NCBI RefSeq assembly: GCF_019649055.1
Contig: NW_026570275.1
Location: 1 to 64,000, forward strand
DNA length: 64,000 bases
Direction of reading: 5' to 3'
From: Paramacrobiotus metropolitanus
Taxonomy: Eukaryota; Tardigrada; Eutardigrada; Parachela; Macrobiotidae
Under the pieces are notes generated by a model. The model had not been told where the DNA came from. It worked only from the letters and a program-made list of their open reading frames with translations, and made no database searches. A program made the position numbers and the translations under genes. Below are positions 18,639 through 32,700 of the stretch, in pieces. Positions within the stretch are counted from its first letter, which is position 1. The number at the start of each line of letters is the position of its first letter.

Positions 18639-20748
18639 CGGGGGGAAGTTTTCATATCTCACGGCAGTCGTCAGCTCCCTACGAAAACCACACGATTTAC
18701 CACTTGCCGAATTTCTTCAAGAGCAGGGATAAGAAGCGCTCATCAAGCGTAGACTAAAACTGGACTGCACTCGAGGCAGTGGATGTTGTTTGTTCGTACT
18801 TCGCATCTCCAGGCAGCTTTAACGGAGGGATGGCGCGTTTCTTCTTCTCGGGAAGTGGTGGTGGTGCAGTCATGTTCAATAGCGTGCCAGTAACTCAAGC
18901 TACTGATCGTAATTATTAAATCCAAATACCGGGTGAACTGTCTGTCAGTGTGCCAATCGTACGACAAAAAAAACTTGTGAGGATAAGTATGGAAATTTTG
19001 GATGAAAGTTTGAAAGGGCTGCACCACAACAAACTGAACAAAGATGCATTTTAGGATATTAGTCAAATTTCTGACTCACTCAGAAAACGGGGAGCGGCGG
19101 TACTATTCTGTAACTACCGCACCGTTGCGGATGGCGTGGGAGATTAATCAGAATATTATGTCGAACGCCCTGAGGACGCTGTTTGACTGGCTTTTTTTAA
19201 ACCTCACTTCCGGTGCGATGTCGCTCAAATTCTGGAGGGACAACCGTTTTTGGAAGTTTTCTTCATAATCCTGTATTTCGAGTTCAATTTTTATAGCTTT
19301 ATTTTTTTAAAGAATTTATAAGATGAAAGTGGTTTTATTAGGTTGCAATTTTTCCATTCATATTCGATCATGTTGAGATAAGCCTGCCAGATGGAAGTCA
19401 AAAGCTGCCAAACATATCTCACTACGGTGAGTCGGAATGCCAGTCGCTTTCGATCCCGAGTCGTACTTCGACTCTGGGCTGGGTTGCTGTTTACGTCTTT
19501 ACGACAGGCCAGCATTTTACGATTTGTGTGCTCTCTCTCGCTCCGTCTCGCATTTCAGTGAAACCGCCTGTATGAGTCGTGGAAAATCATAAAAATTTCT
19601 GTGATTTATCATTTGTGCCGTCAAAAGCCTTCAAAGCCGGTTTACTAACTTAACCAACCGAGGCCAGACACAAATTTGACGGATTAAACAACGCGTAAAC
19701 GATACTTTTCCGCCGTTATCTCTTGTGTATCGTTTCCACGGGCGAAATCTGCTGTTTGCGTGTTTTCGATGTTTGGTTTTGCAGTGTGCTTGTTTATCTT
19801 GGATCGTCATCCTTCTTGCATATCACCGTGAAATGTAAATCCTGCGGATGTGTTTGTTGGACTTGGACTAGACTTAGAGGGATATATTTATCAAAAGGTA
19901 AAAAAAATTCATATTTATACGTTGTTGGAAATGGTAAAAGGAGAGGTAAATACGTGAAACGGTTTCGTTTTGATCGCTTTCGTTGGCGGTCTCCTGAATT
20001 CGGACTGGAGGTCCCCAGTTTTTTATTTAAGTTTTTATCTTTATTTTTTATTTGGAAATTTTGACATAGTTAAAATTCTTCACGCCAAAATACCGTGCAG
20101 AGCGGAAGTTTCCCGAGAATTTATTTGTTTTATTTTTACGTGAAAAAAATGTTGGCTGATGGGGGTAAAATTGTAAATAACAATTTTTATTCCCCAATAA
20201 TTATTCCGTTTATATCTGGTTTGAACGACTTCTCCCCCACGGATTTTTTATTAGTAAATTATTTATTTTGTAATATTGTGCGATAAATTGTTTCGCATCC
20301 TCGGGCGGTATATTTTTTCTCGAATTTTCAGCCACAATTAATAATGATAAAAAGCAACAGTATGGTTTATTCTCGGGTCTGCACGACTTTTATCAGTAAA
20401 TGTTTCGATCTTTTCCTGTCATTTAATTTTTTTCTTATTTGTTGACGCTGTAAGGTGGGCGTTGGGATCCTTCTGAAACTGTTAAAATTAGCCCACACTT
20501 GTGGAATGTGTCGCTCGAATTGTTTTCCTTTAAAACCGAAGCCCGGATAATCATTAAGAAAAAAAACTGCATCTTAAATTTATTTTCCGAATTTTCGTCT
20601 TTTTTTTCTGGATTTTTTTGGTGCGTTTAGGTGGGCGTTTGAATCCGACCACCGGCAGTAAAAACATCCCTACACAGCTATACTTGTGGAATGCGTTGAA
20701 ATCCCGGGTGTGCACATGTTGTTGTCTTGATCAGCGTCCTCCATCGCG
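18639..20748. other. Divergent intergenic region between MEK and MPRIP-like genes
   Basis: About 2.1 kb lie between two head-to-head genes, so promoters and 5' untranslated exons of both should be here. Only short ORFs without recognisable motifs are seen (for example 18743-19066 minus and 19723-20064 plus). The sequence becomes strongly T-rich after 19.8 kb. I could not place a convincing TATA box or initiator. Confidence 0.5.
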
Positions 20749-23700
20749 ATGGCATCGTCAGCCGCCGCATTAGCACATGGCCACTCGCTGGCCTCCAGGC
20801 ACTCGCAGCCGCATCATCATCATGCCGCGGCACAATCGCGCAGTGGCAGTGATGAGCATGCCAACGAACTCTCCGCGGCATCCCTTAACATTCACAACCA
20901 GATGATTACCAGCACCACCACTGCCACGGCTCGCTCATCACCGGCCACAACACAGCAGAGCAAGAGCAGCAACTGCCGCCGCTTCTGTCCGAACGTCTTC
21001 ACGCCCAACAAATGCCAAGAATGCTTTCGCAGTAAGACGGCGCATTCAGCCGAGGCGCTGGCCGAGAACAGGGTGAGTTATCTGCACAATAAAAGAACGC
21101 ACTTTATGATTTTATACAGTTGATCGATTGATCAGAGCGACGGATGCGGCGGAGGGGGCCTTATTAATTAATAGCCCCGGCAGGGGGGCGGTGACTGGCG
21201 GAGAAAAGGGGGCGTTAAATGTGCAATAATTAACTGGCTATCCGAAGATCGTTACTACTATATTTTTTACTTTTCGACTTCTTCATATTGTTGTCGATTG
21301 TTAGTTTAATTTGTAAAATAAACCGTTAATTTATTCTGGATGTTTATTTAACTTATTTAGTTAATAATCAGTCTAGACAGAGCACCTGGTGGTTGAAGAA
21401 GCCTTAAAAGCGGCGCTTGCAAGTTGTTTCGTATTTGTTTTTAATGGTATAGCTGTATTTTAAATTTATTTAGGGAATTAATTCGGTTTTATATTGAAGA
21501 GGGAGGTAGGGTTTTTCTGAAGGATTTCTATGACCACCGATTATTTTTCTACCGTTATTACTTGGGCCATTACATAGTCCACTACCCAGTGCAGCTTAAA
21601 AACTTATTGTAGTTACCGTACATTGATATTATTATTATTACGGCACAAGAGCAGACAACCCCAAAGGGACTTCACGTCTGGTCGAACAAAAAACATTGGA
21701 GCGCTAGACAGTCATGGATTTATGGATTTATTAAATATAAAACTTTTGTTCGGAAATCTACCGCCGATATTCCTGAACGTACCGCAGTTATTTACTATCT
21801 GATTAAGTGAAAACTATTTAAACTAACGCAATTAGACAACTGAATGCTGGCGCTTGGTACTGTTGCTGTTATCTGCGGAATTTCTCATCGTCAATGACGG
21901 TAGCAGGCTTCATGTAGAATCGTAGTGAAGTGGCTGAACGGACGAAAGCTTAAGTCGAAACGCTATAATTATCGTGATAACAAACATTTTCTAAGCATTG
22001 CCTGATAAAATCTTTTTGCTTAATAAATATCCTAATATTTTTTTCACAGACATTTCTCCAGTAATTGTTAATGAAAGTGTTTCTCAGCTAGAGATGTATA
22101 ATACAAGGGTAGTAATAAACTTGGTCCGGTGTCTTATTTCGTGCGGCAGCGCATGTAATTCTGGCATAATTATTAGCGGCGTTATTTGCATGAATATTGG
22201 CTGTTGCGGATTTTCCAGATCACACATGTGTACTCTGTATGGATGCGAAAAAAACCAGCTGGTTATTTGTGTTCTCACGACAGCGCCGCCGTGTGTAGTC
22301 GGGGCGTGGCCGGGTGCATTGCGTTATGAGTGCTGCGGACACTTGTTGCTGGTCGCGGTACACTTCGCATATAACCATCGCGTGTCAATATTGGATGGCG
22401 CTGACTTTGCCGCATGCTTGCTGGCGTATTTGATATTTATTGATAGGTGTATACATGGTTGTTTGCATTTTTCCGCTGCTCCCCCATTGAATGTGCAGTG
22501 TGTGTATGCGTGCATGCGAGAATGTTCAGGTCGGAGCGGAAAATTGTCGTTTGTGCTTATCCGGATCAATCAGTCCAGTGTCAACTGTCAGCGCGTGCCA
22601 CGCCAGCTTCTGTGGCTGTATCGGTACCGCCGCGGCTGCCCGCGAGACCGCCGCCTCGGCGAGCGTCCATTTATTCGTATTTGCTTCTCCATCGCCGATT
22701 ACGCCGGATCATGTTTCCGGTATTGTGTGCATTACACCTCACGATCGCCCGACCGCATTCTCCGCGTTATTACCATACCGAGAATGCATTTTTCTTCGTT
22801 CTTTGCAAATAACCACAAATGGTCAGAAATTTTTTGAACGTTTCCGCGGGCGTTTTTTCGTCTCGATTTTGATGTTTTTTTTAATTTTTAAGTTTAGCGA
22901 ACCTCAAAAAATATTTCATGAGTTTCTCGCAAACTTGGTTAGTTTTTAAATATTTTTTGTTTATAATTTTCGTTGTTAGAATTTTTTAGGTGATTTTGTT
23001 GCCGGTTGATTTAAACTTCTGTATTTCATGCTGTGTATGTAGTTTTTAATTTTTTTCTTAAATTATGTGTTTGTGTTTATTAACTAATTTACATACACTG
23101 CAGATACATAATTTTGGTCAGTCAGGTGTTATTTTTAAATCCAGTAAGTAGTATTTGCTGTTACTGTATTAGGTTGCTGTGTGTAATTCTCGTTATGTGG
23201 CTGACATTTGCAAAGAAACCGAGACGTGTTATTCAAGAAAACAGTCAACACAATCCCGGCTGGGTAGGCGTTTTTACGATGCGAAACAGGAAATGCTGTT
23301 GCAGACAGCTGGTCGAAATTACTGAATAATTTATAAACAAGTGATGCTTCGTATTCGTATAGTACGTAGTAGGAAAGTTTCTCTTGAACTAACTAACGCC
23401 TTGATTTAATTCGATGCGCATCCTCGATAGATGCACGGAACTGGTCAGTTTCAGAACATATATGACGCTGCAAAATCTACGTGTTTGCGTGTTTGGGGTG
23501 GCTAAATTTTCTCGGAGAAGTTGATAATTTATCTTGAAATTTTTCATTGCACCGTGCTGCAGTTACTTATACAGATATATCCATCGTAAATTTTCTAGGA
23601 TTTATGTTATCTTTATTCTAACAACGCACAAGATGCCGACGGTAATAAGGGCTGTGAAAAAACATTGCCGGGTTTCCTTGTAACCGACATTTATTTACCC

Positions 23701-26700
23701 AGTTTAAAAGAATTTGGTTGACTAATTTTTGGCTTTTTTTTTGGTTGCAGGCGGCCCGGAAGATCTGCAAATGTGGATATCTGTTTGTGGCCCCGGTGGA
23801 CTACGACTGCAACAATGCCGCGCATCGCACCCGGGTACGTGAAATATTGATTATTATGTTGAGTACTTCAAGTGGACCGCTTTTTTTGGGCTTGCTGTTG
23901 GGAAATAATGAATAGCTAAACGGTTGTTTGTGTCGTCCTAATAATTTAGAGAATGTTGGAAGGGGTTAAAATTTTAGAAAAATTAAAGAAATTATTTTTG
24001 TTTGTTTTTTTAGTTATATTTGTAGGCCGAAAACGGTAAAGTGATATTTTGTTGATTCGTTTGCCAAAACGCTGCCAATACTGTGCATTATTAACGGGTG
24101 ACGGGAATAATCCCTGAAGAAAATTAACTGCTTTTGGTGCAGAATCCTGCATAAAGTCAGGGGTTATGTAGAATAGTGGCAGGTGGGCTGTTCTTGTCCA
24201 ATCGAAACGCTTCTGATGTAGAAACCCAAATAAAAACAGAATAGATAAACGGCGGAGATTAGGATTTATTTTTTTTATACGATGAAAATTATGCGCCGAT
24301 TTGTGAGACATTATGCGGTTGCTAGTATGAAATTAATATTAATTATGAATATTTGTTATCTGAATTTTTTATGGATAATAACAAAGTCCAGTGAAATTTC
24401 GACGGCCAAAACATTTTGTTCGACATAATGGTGCAAGTTTGGTAAGACATTTAAAGTAACGTGCAGACTGCATACATCCTTGTCAGATGTTATTTTTTCG
24501 AAGACTTTAGACTAACCATAAAGCACATGCTAGCGATGTGATTTTCGAAAATGTTGTTTGTTATGTATTTTATGGTTATGTTTCCTTATATTCTCGTATG
24601 TTTCCCTAACTTTAAGAAAAATTTAATGCACTATTTATCTGTGTGGCCCGGAGTGCATAAACGAGAGCGCGTAGGTGTTTGTTTATGTGTTAATAGTAAT
24701 TGATGGATGGGCAGTGTGTCAGAAAGTGAGGTATCGGTGGCATTGTGTTGTGTTTTTTCTCCCCTGCAACATACCCGCAAACAGCAATCTGTCTTGCTGT
24801 TGTGCAGCTGCGCTGTCGCTCGGAAGTGCCAGTCAAGCGGATACGCGCTTTTTGTCCGTTCACTCGTCGTGGTGCGCTTTTTTTATTTCACTCATTTGGC
24901 ATCATGGCCCATCTAATAAAATGATCATTTTAATCGCCCATGTAACAAAAGCACCTGCAGAATGGCATTACACGCCGATTAATGCGGTGGTAAATGAGCG
25001 GAAAATTAGTCAACTTGTCTGGTGTCGATGATGTGTTTTACACCTCCGCGTGCCGGCTCTTACGACATTTTTAACACAATTTTTTCCGGTATGCATAACA
25101 GCACAAAAAATTTATATCAAGATTTGTGTATTTCGTTCGCCAGAGCACTGGAAATGCCGCCTCAAGGAAAATTATCATTTTTCTTACAAAATTCTGTGTT
25201 TGTGCCTGCTATGAAAAATGTCGAAAATTTGTAGATCGGTGGCTTAACGTGTTCTTTTCTGCGTTGCGTGATAATTTCACAGAAGCGAAAAGAAACCTAT
25301 AATAAAAGCAAAGTAAACTCGTAACTTTTTTCTTTCTTTTCGATTTTTTTATCTGTGTTACTCGTATTAAATTTTCACTTTGAATGCATTACTACATATT
25401 GAGTCGCTAAGATGAAGATGCGTTTTCTGATTTATCTTATCTTTTCTTACGGTGTTTATCAGTTTTATTAGAAGGAAAACAAATGACGCACGTTATGAAT
25501 TATTTTCTGTGTATGAAATGTAAATGCTCATCTTTTGGTTGTTGTGTTAATTATTGCACTGCTCTTGGTTTGCGCCGCATATTATTTTTTGTAAATGTTC
25601 ATCGGTGGTAATAAGGGGTGTTTTTAAAATTTTCCGTGGTGACATTTTCGTGCTGAAGCATCTAGTAAACCTGAAAAAATTTTTTTGAATAGTTTCGAGG
25701 TGAAAAAAATACTGCAAAATAATCATGGTGACCGGAAACATCTTTGCCTTTTCTCTTCAACATTTTGTATGGCTGTCTGCGAAATTTGTTGGTGTTGTTT
25801 TTCAACAAAGCGTGCTGGGCTGGCACGACTGCCAGAGTATAAATGGCGGAATTGCGCTGAGACCGGCAGTTCTGTTTGTCAGCGCTTGTATGCGGCCTCG
25901 GTTGCATAATCGTGTTTGGGGAGGGCTGTGTGACGGTGCTGGCATCCGCTGAGAGCACTTGGGACGCCGGCCAAGTACCGGCTGACCTTTACCTGTGCGG
26001 CTGTGTTGCAGAGATGGCAGCAGCGCTGGTTCGTCCTCTACGACGATGGAGAGCTCATCTTCGCCGTGGATAATAATGTAAGTGCCTATTGAAACTGCTG
26101 TGTTTAAAATCGTTATTTATTAAGGTATAAATTAACATTTTTTTTACGGTGTTGTACAATGTACACAAGAATAAATATTTTGAGGCTGTCCTGTGAGATC
26201 TGTGTCGTTTCGGTGTCGGCTTACGTTTTCCGAAGATAAAAAAACCGTTTGAAAATAAGAAACAAATTAAATTCAAACGCAAGTAAAAATTTAAATGGTT
26301 AGAAAATATTAAAGTAAAGATCATGAATTTTGACTTTAGATTAATTAATCCTTGAATTATTAAAATTTGTGGATTTATATTTTCGGAAGGTGTTCAATTT
26401 TGTAAGTTATTTTTGTTAAAAACGATTGCGCTTAAGTTAAATCTGGCGTTTGATTAAATGATTTGTTGGGCAGTTCGTGAGTTTTCAATAGAAGCAGTGA
26501 GAATTATTAAAAGCAGAACTTAAAATGCTTGTTTTATTGGTTGGTTTTTTTGTCGATGATTTCCGGAAGTAGTCAGCGAAATTACTGAATAATTTGCGGT
26601 TGTGTGTTGATGTTGCAGAGTGATACCGTGCCACAGGCTGTCATCGATATGCACCGCGTAACGGAAGTGCGGGACGCCAGCGAACTGACCGGGCACGAGT

Positions 26701-29700
26701 GCAGTCTGCTGCTGCGCGCGCCCGACCACGACTACTTCGTCAAGAGCAGCAGTAAAGAGGAGATTCGCTGGTAACATCGACATTCCATGTTTTTTATTTT
26801 TTCCAATTTCGTTTATTTACTTCTGTTTTACAGGGGTTTCTATTTTTTTTCTGAATTTGATTTTTTTAAATTTATTTCCTGGGCAGAGAAATTCTTCGGC
26901 TAGGTTTAGGGAAAACAAATATTTAGAAGAAGTTGTAGTGTAGTGGCTATTTAAAATCGATCGGTATCGTTTATCTAGTATGGAGACTGCTGAATTTAAA
27001 GTTAAAGTACAGTGCAGAAGCCGAATTTCCCTTTTTTTTTAGTAGCAGTTATCCGTTTATTTTCGTTCAAAACATTTTCTAATAATTCTTGGCGCGCGTT
27101 TTTATGTGTCCCATGGTTAAGTATGAAGAAAACTTGCTATAAACAAGCAATAATTAACTGCTGCCTTTCCTCGTTAAATTGTTTGAGAATAAAAATGATT
27201 CTTTGACGGCAGGTGGTATGATGTGTTGGTGATGTATCCGCGCAGTATGCGCTTCACGAAGCAGCAGCGTGCCCACAACCAGAAACGCTCGCGGACCCTG
27301 CCCAACAACGCGCTCAGCGACCAGCAACTGAAAGTAAGTGAAAACGCTCGTTTCATCATTTAATTTGATTTGTTTTATTTTTTTTTATATCCATCATTTA
27401 TATTTTTTTTACTTTTAATTCTTTTTTGCTGTTTTGTATTTGATTAGCTTCGTTGTTTTCCTTCTAAAAAATCATTTATTTATTTCATAAACTAAATAGT
27501 GCCCTTTTGAAAATATTTCCTACTTTCGGAAAAAAACTGATGATTTCTTATCGGATTATTTAATGGCGACGCTTCGGTTGCATTTGCCGGTTTTTTTGTG
27601 ACTTTTATGAGGTGCAGTATTAGGTCAGGTGTGTGAGAGAGATGCTGCGCTGCGGTTTGTACGTAGGGTCAGGAAGATTTGTGTGTTGTTTTTCGTGGCG
27701 TTTTTATTCTCAACAATTAACCTATAATGTGCGCATTTTACGATCTCCAGTCGTGCTCACCGCGGCTTTTTGCTGATGCGGTCAGTGCTGAACTAATTTA
27801 CCGCCTTTGCAGCAGTCATAGCGCAATGTTCTGCGGCAATTTATTATTTACTCACACCCGACATAACTTGTGGTCAAAGTTTTTCTGGGGAACATTTTTT
27901 GTTGTCATCATGAGACGGGGAACACTTTTTTTGGTGGTGCAGGATTTGTGTGTTCGTTGTCGTGCTTGCCAGGGTATGGTGTTGAACGTAGAGCAGTGGC
28001 TAGCGAGCTGCGAATTGAAATACTTCAGACGAGCATTTCGGAAATTGTTGGCATAAGACAGTAATTTTGCTTTTCATAATTCGGGCTTTATTTTTATATC
28101 TGACGTAATTTACCGTATATTCCTATCAATCAGAAAGGCATTGCGGCTAAGTCTGAACCATTCATTCAAATACCTGTTAAAGTACTTGATTAAAATAAAA
28201 ATACCTTCTAGTTTTATTATCTTTGTTTTTTTTTATTTTAACTCTCACCGCAAGGATGAGAAAAAATATAACATTATAGATTTCTTATAGTGAACTTGGC
28301 TGAGAACATCCGGTAATTTGTTTCCACTGAAACTCTACTCTGGTATCAGTGTTCACAGGATGGCAGAGGTCCTGTCTTTTCACGGGCATCGGTGCTACTG
28401 TATTTACCGAATAATTTGATTCATTTTTATTTCACAAAGCATGAGTACATTCGAGAGTCAAAAACGGTCGTTATCACACCAAAAACAATTCATTTAGCGC
28501 AGCTAGCCCTTCCATGGTTCCGAGTACGGAAGCGGCGTTGCCCCGTTGGATCTCCAGTGATAGGCGTTGACGAAAAAACTCGTGAGATCGGGGTTCGCCG
28601 GTATGATCTGCGAGCCGTTTACCAATTTCTTTTACTTTACTGATGGACGATTTCCCCCATGGACCATGCGTTTCAAAGGCTAATGCCGCAAAGTCGTACC
28701 GCCCTTCGAGATACGAATACAGTTGGCGTTTCCTACTTTCCGCTTGTTCGGCAGCAGATCCCGCGGTTACCGACGTGGATTTTAGGTGGGATTTAGCTAC
28801 CGTGTCCACACAGGTCACATCCCATGCTAAACACAAGCCGCGTTTCCAAGCGAACGTGGTGCATCCATCAGGGCGACGTTCTGACGTGTGGGATGTTCCG
28901 CGAGGCTCCAGCTTGGCAGGAAAACCGGCGGACACCGAATAATTGTTTTTCTTAATTTTTTACTTAGTACTGTAATTAGATTGATGTGGCAAACGTGCTG
29001 GCAGATATCGTACGATAAGCTAAAACAAAAATAAGGTTTTCCGGCGTTTTGGAAAATAAAGGAGATTCGCACGATGGGGATTTTGCATGTAAAGATTTAC
29101 AGAATATTTTTGATTAACCGATGACATGTTTGTTAGTACTCGTAGTCATTTGAGACTGATTGGCTGTAGGCATTGCGTAGCGAAGCAGAACAGCAGACAG
29201 CGAAAGCGGAGCCGGTACAGCTCGTTCCTCCGGCCAAAACCGCGGTGCTAGCGCCACCTCCCAAGCCATTCCGCGATCCCTCCCGGCGTAGCAGTCAGCA
29301 TGTGCTGCCGCCCACTGCCGGCAGTGAGGACATCGGCAGCGGGACCGGACAGCGTCCGGAGATGCCAGGGGAAACGGCGGTGGATACTAGACGAAAGGAA
29401 GTGCAGCGCGAGATTCGCCAGAGCGCGCTGGATTATCTGGAGGCGCTGAAGGAGCGCCATCTGGCCTTCCCCGGAAACGCGGGCGGTGTTAATCAGGTCC
29501 GGTGTTTATTGGCAGTTAAGCCAGCAGTTTTCCTCCGTTAAACTAGCGATAATAAAAACCACGTTAATAAATATTTGTTAGCAAAACAGCCTGAATTTGT
29601 GCAGCGTTTATGGTTGTTTAGAATTTTAATCCCTATAATTATAATACATGAGTGACATGACTATTTTTAAGTTGCCTTGTGTTTCATTTAGCAATTTAGT

Positions 29701-32700
29701 CATTAAATTTCCTTCCGTAAAGCCATAACGATGATAAAGAAATTAGCGTAGGAATATAAGGAGATCTCTACCAGTTTATTTTGTAATGGCAAAACAATTT
29801 GAATTTGCGCCGAATTTTAATTTGTTCGGAAGTTTTTTCTAATTTGATTCATGACTGCATCATCATGTTTTTGCCGTGAATAAAATTGAAAAATGACCGG
29901 GATTAAGGGGCCAGTTTTTCTTATCTGAAAAATTCGTGCCGGTTAGAAATTGCAATGTTCTTTTGGCTGAAATTCTGAATTAATGTACTGCGACAGATAC
30001 ATCCAGTGTCAGTCCCTTAGTTAAATGCGGAAAGCGTAGTGAAGCGGCATCTTCGCGTCTGGCCTTTTCGATACTTGGAGATGCGGACGAAACGCAGCTT
30101 CTCAATTTGATACGTACAATTTTTATAATTTCTTACTGATCTATTTAGCAGGTTCAGAGCTTTGTTTTAGAACTGAATGATGCCAGAAAAATAAGAAATT
30201 AGTTTAACTGTTTACGGTAAAAAAATTCCGAAGATTCTTTCTTTCATCGCATGGCAATTGGTGGCGTTTAGTGGAAATACTATATGAGAAATAAATTCAC
30301 AAAAGAAGAGAAACAAAATAAAATCGGTTAATATCAGTGCTCCACTTTTAGGATTAGGTTTCTTTAAAAGTAAAAACTGTAAGAAAATTGAGAAACGTAG
30401 AACATTAATGAAAAAAATTTTTCCGCTTCAAACGGATAATGATATGAGTCTGGTATGGTTTTATTTCGGTCGGTGTTGATTTAATTGCGAAAAATGTTTA
30501 GACTTTTTTTTCATTTGCGTGAAAACTGCGACGGAATAAACGCATCAATTGCAAACGGTCTGAACAGCGTTCTTTCGGCCCTAACTGGGTGAATTCTAAG
30601 TGGTCTTGTCTGATACACCGCGGTGAGTGTATGATTGGCTGATAGCCTGCATAATTAATAAACGTTGCTCAGCGCTTAAAAAAGCAGCCGGTAAATGATG
30701 AATGACGCGGTGTAATGAGCGCGCGTGGATTTTGTGCTTAATTGTTTTGTGTTACTCACATATCCAGTTGGTTTTAACGATACCCTCGTCATCAGCATGA
30801 TTTGACTCAAGCGGTGCGTAACGCCGGTGGTCGAGCGGCAATCAGAGCACAACGCTACCGTTTTGGCACGCTTATTTCCAGTTTTATCAGTTCGTGGCGT
30901 TCGATATTTACGAGCGGCAGTGATTGGTAGCGGCGCCGTTCTTATCGCCATTATTACAACATTTTTGGCGGAATTTATCGGGATCAGTGGCGAAATTTTG
31001 CAGTTAACGATTCCGTATTAAATTGGAATTTTTTCGGTTGGGAAAACTGGGCGGCGGCTCGTTTTTTACTAAATAATTTTCTGGATATATGAATTTTCCT
31101 ACGGATTTGACGTTTCCAGTGGATTTTTATTGCCACATTATTTTATGGTATTTTTGGCTTTTTATTTTCGAAAAATTGGTGTTAACGATTCGCTATTCAA
31201 TCAGATTTTTTGCCGGGAAAAACGGGCGGCGGCTCATTTTTAATAGAATATTTTTGGATATATAAATTTTCCGCGGTTTTGACGTTTCGGGTGGTTTTGT
31301 GGGCAGATCATTTTATGGTATTTTTGGTATTTTATTTTTGAAAATTTAGTTCCAATGATTCGAGTATTAAATTAGAATTTTCTGCCGGGAAAAACTTGGC
31401 GGCGGCTCATGTTTTTATGCATTTTGCTCCTACTTTGACGCTTACGGTGGAATTAATTGTCAGATAATTTTATGGTATTTTTGTGCGCTTTATTTGAAAT
31501 ATTGACACTAATTGGATCGCGGCGATTTGTTCGTTCTTTTCTGTTAAAATTGATCGACCGCTCCTGCGATCGGTGACGGTTGGAAATATTTTTTGTTGAC
31601 GAATTTGTCCGAACGTTTGAGTGTGCTGACCGTTTCATTGAAGCCAGGATTTTTTTATTTTCGTTATTTACTGTATTTTGTTTTATACTGTTATGATGGA
31701 TTTCGCTGCGATGAAATTATGAAATATTGGGAATTTTGCAGACCGCCAAACCGGAAGCGGTGGCCACTGTTGCCGTGAAAAAGGCGGAGCATTTCGGAGC
31801 GGACAGTTTCACGGACACCGATCTTTCTACCGACTCCGAAGAAGGTCGGTCGGTATTTAATTTATTTTACGAGTATTGTATCGGCATGCCTTCCTGTGCT
31901 GACGTATCATGGTCTGAAGATGAAGAATGTCTTATTTTACGACTTGCGCTCAGAGAAACCAGGAAATAAATTATGTAATAAATAAATATGCCTGCACGAA
32001 AAATAAATAAATAAATAAATTAGGAAAATGGTCTTTGTTATTGCACTGGGCATCTGCTTTGTCGTAAAGGGGATGATTAACTTGAAGCAATGAAAAGAGA
32101 GGCTGTTTTAATATATATAATTAATTTTTAGAATTAACATTGTTTTTCGCAACATCTGGGTATCTCTTAAAATTCGTGATTGTTTCTGCGTTTTATGCGT
32201 AAATACAGTACATTTTTAACGATTCGAAAATCACTTACCAGAATGTGAACTGTATATTTAAAATTTTCTTCGGTAAATCGTAATTGGGCTTAGAATTATA
32301 GTAGATTGTACTTAACGAAAAATTGTTCGTAAATTAAAATGAATTTCGTTCATCCACGTCTGTTCATCCCCTGATTCTTTGTAGCATAACGTAGTGAAAG
32401 GGCGTAATGAGGAAGTTCGGCAACGACAGGGGTCTTGCACATGCAGGTTTAAATCGCAGCCTCTGCGAGGAAAAGCTATACATTTTTTTAAAGTTGATAC
32501 TTCGGAGTGTTTCTGAGCTTTTAAATGCTAAAAAGATGTATAAATTTTTTCCCCTTTGTTAACCGGACATAGTACTTTCAAGTTTCAACCACTTTGGTTT
32601 GCGCTTTGATTTGTATTTATCCTGATAATGTTTTCATAATTATGTACTGTACATATTATGTAGTGATTTCCTGTTGTTTTTTTAAAAAGCATTATTTTTA

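Noticed and set aside
21998-22837. A 279-codon ORF in intron 1 of the MPRIP-like gene
   Set aside because: Cys-rich, erratic composition without domain texture; two other frames over the same stretch are equally open, so it reflects local base composition.
32388-32470. A functional tRNA gene
   Set aside because: A- and B-box-like words are present but acceptor and anticodon arms do not pair, and similar words recur in other introns, fitting SINE remnants.
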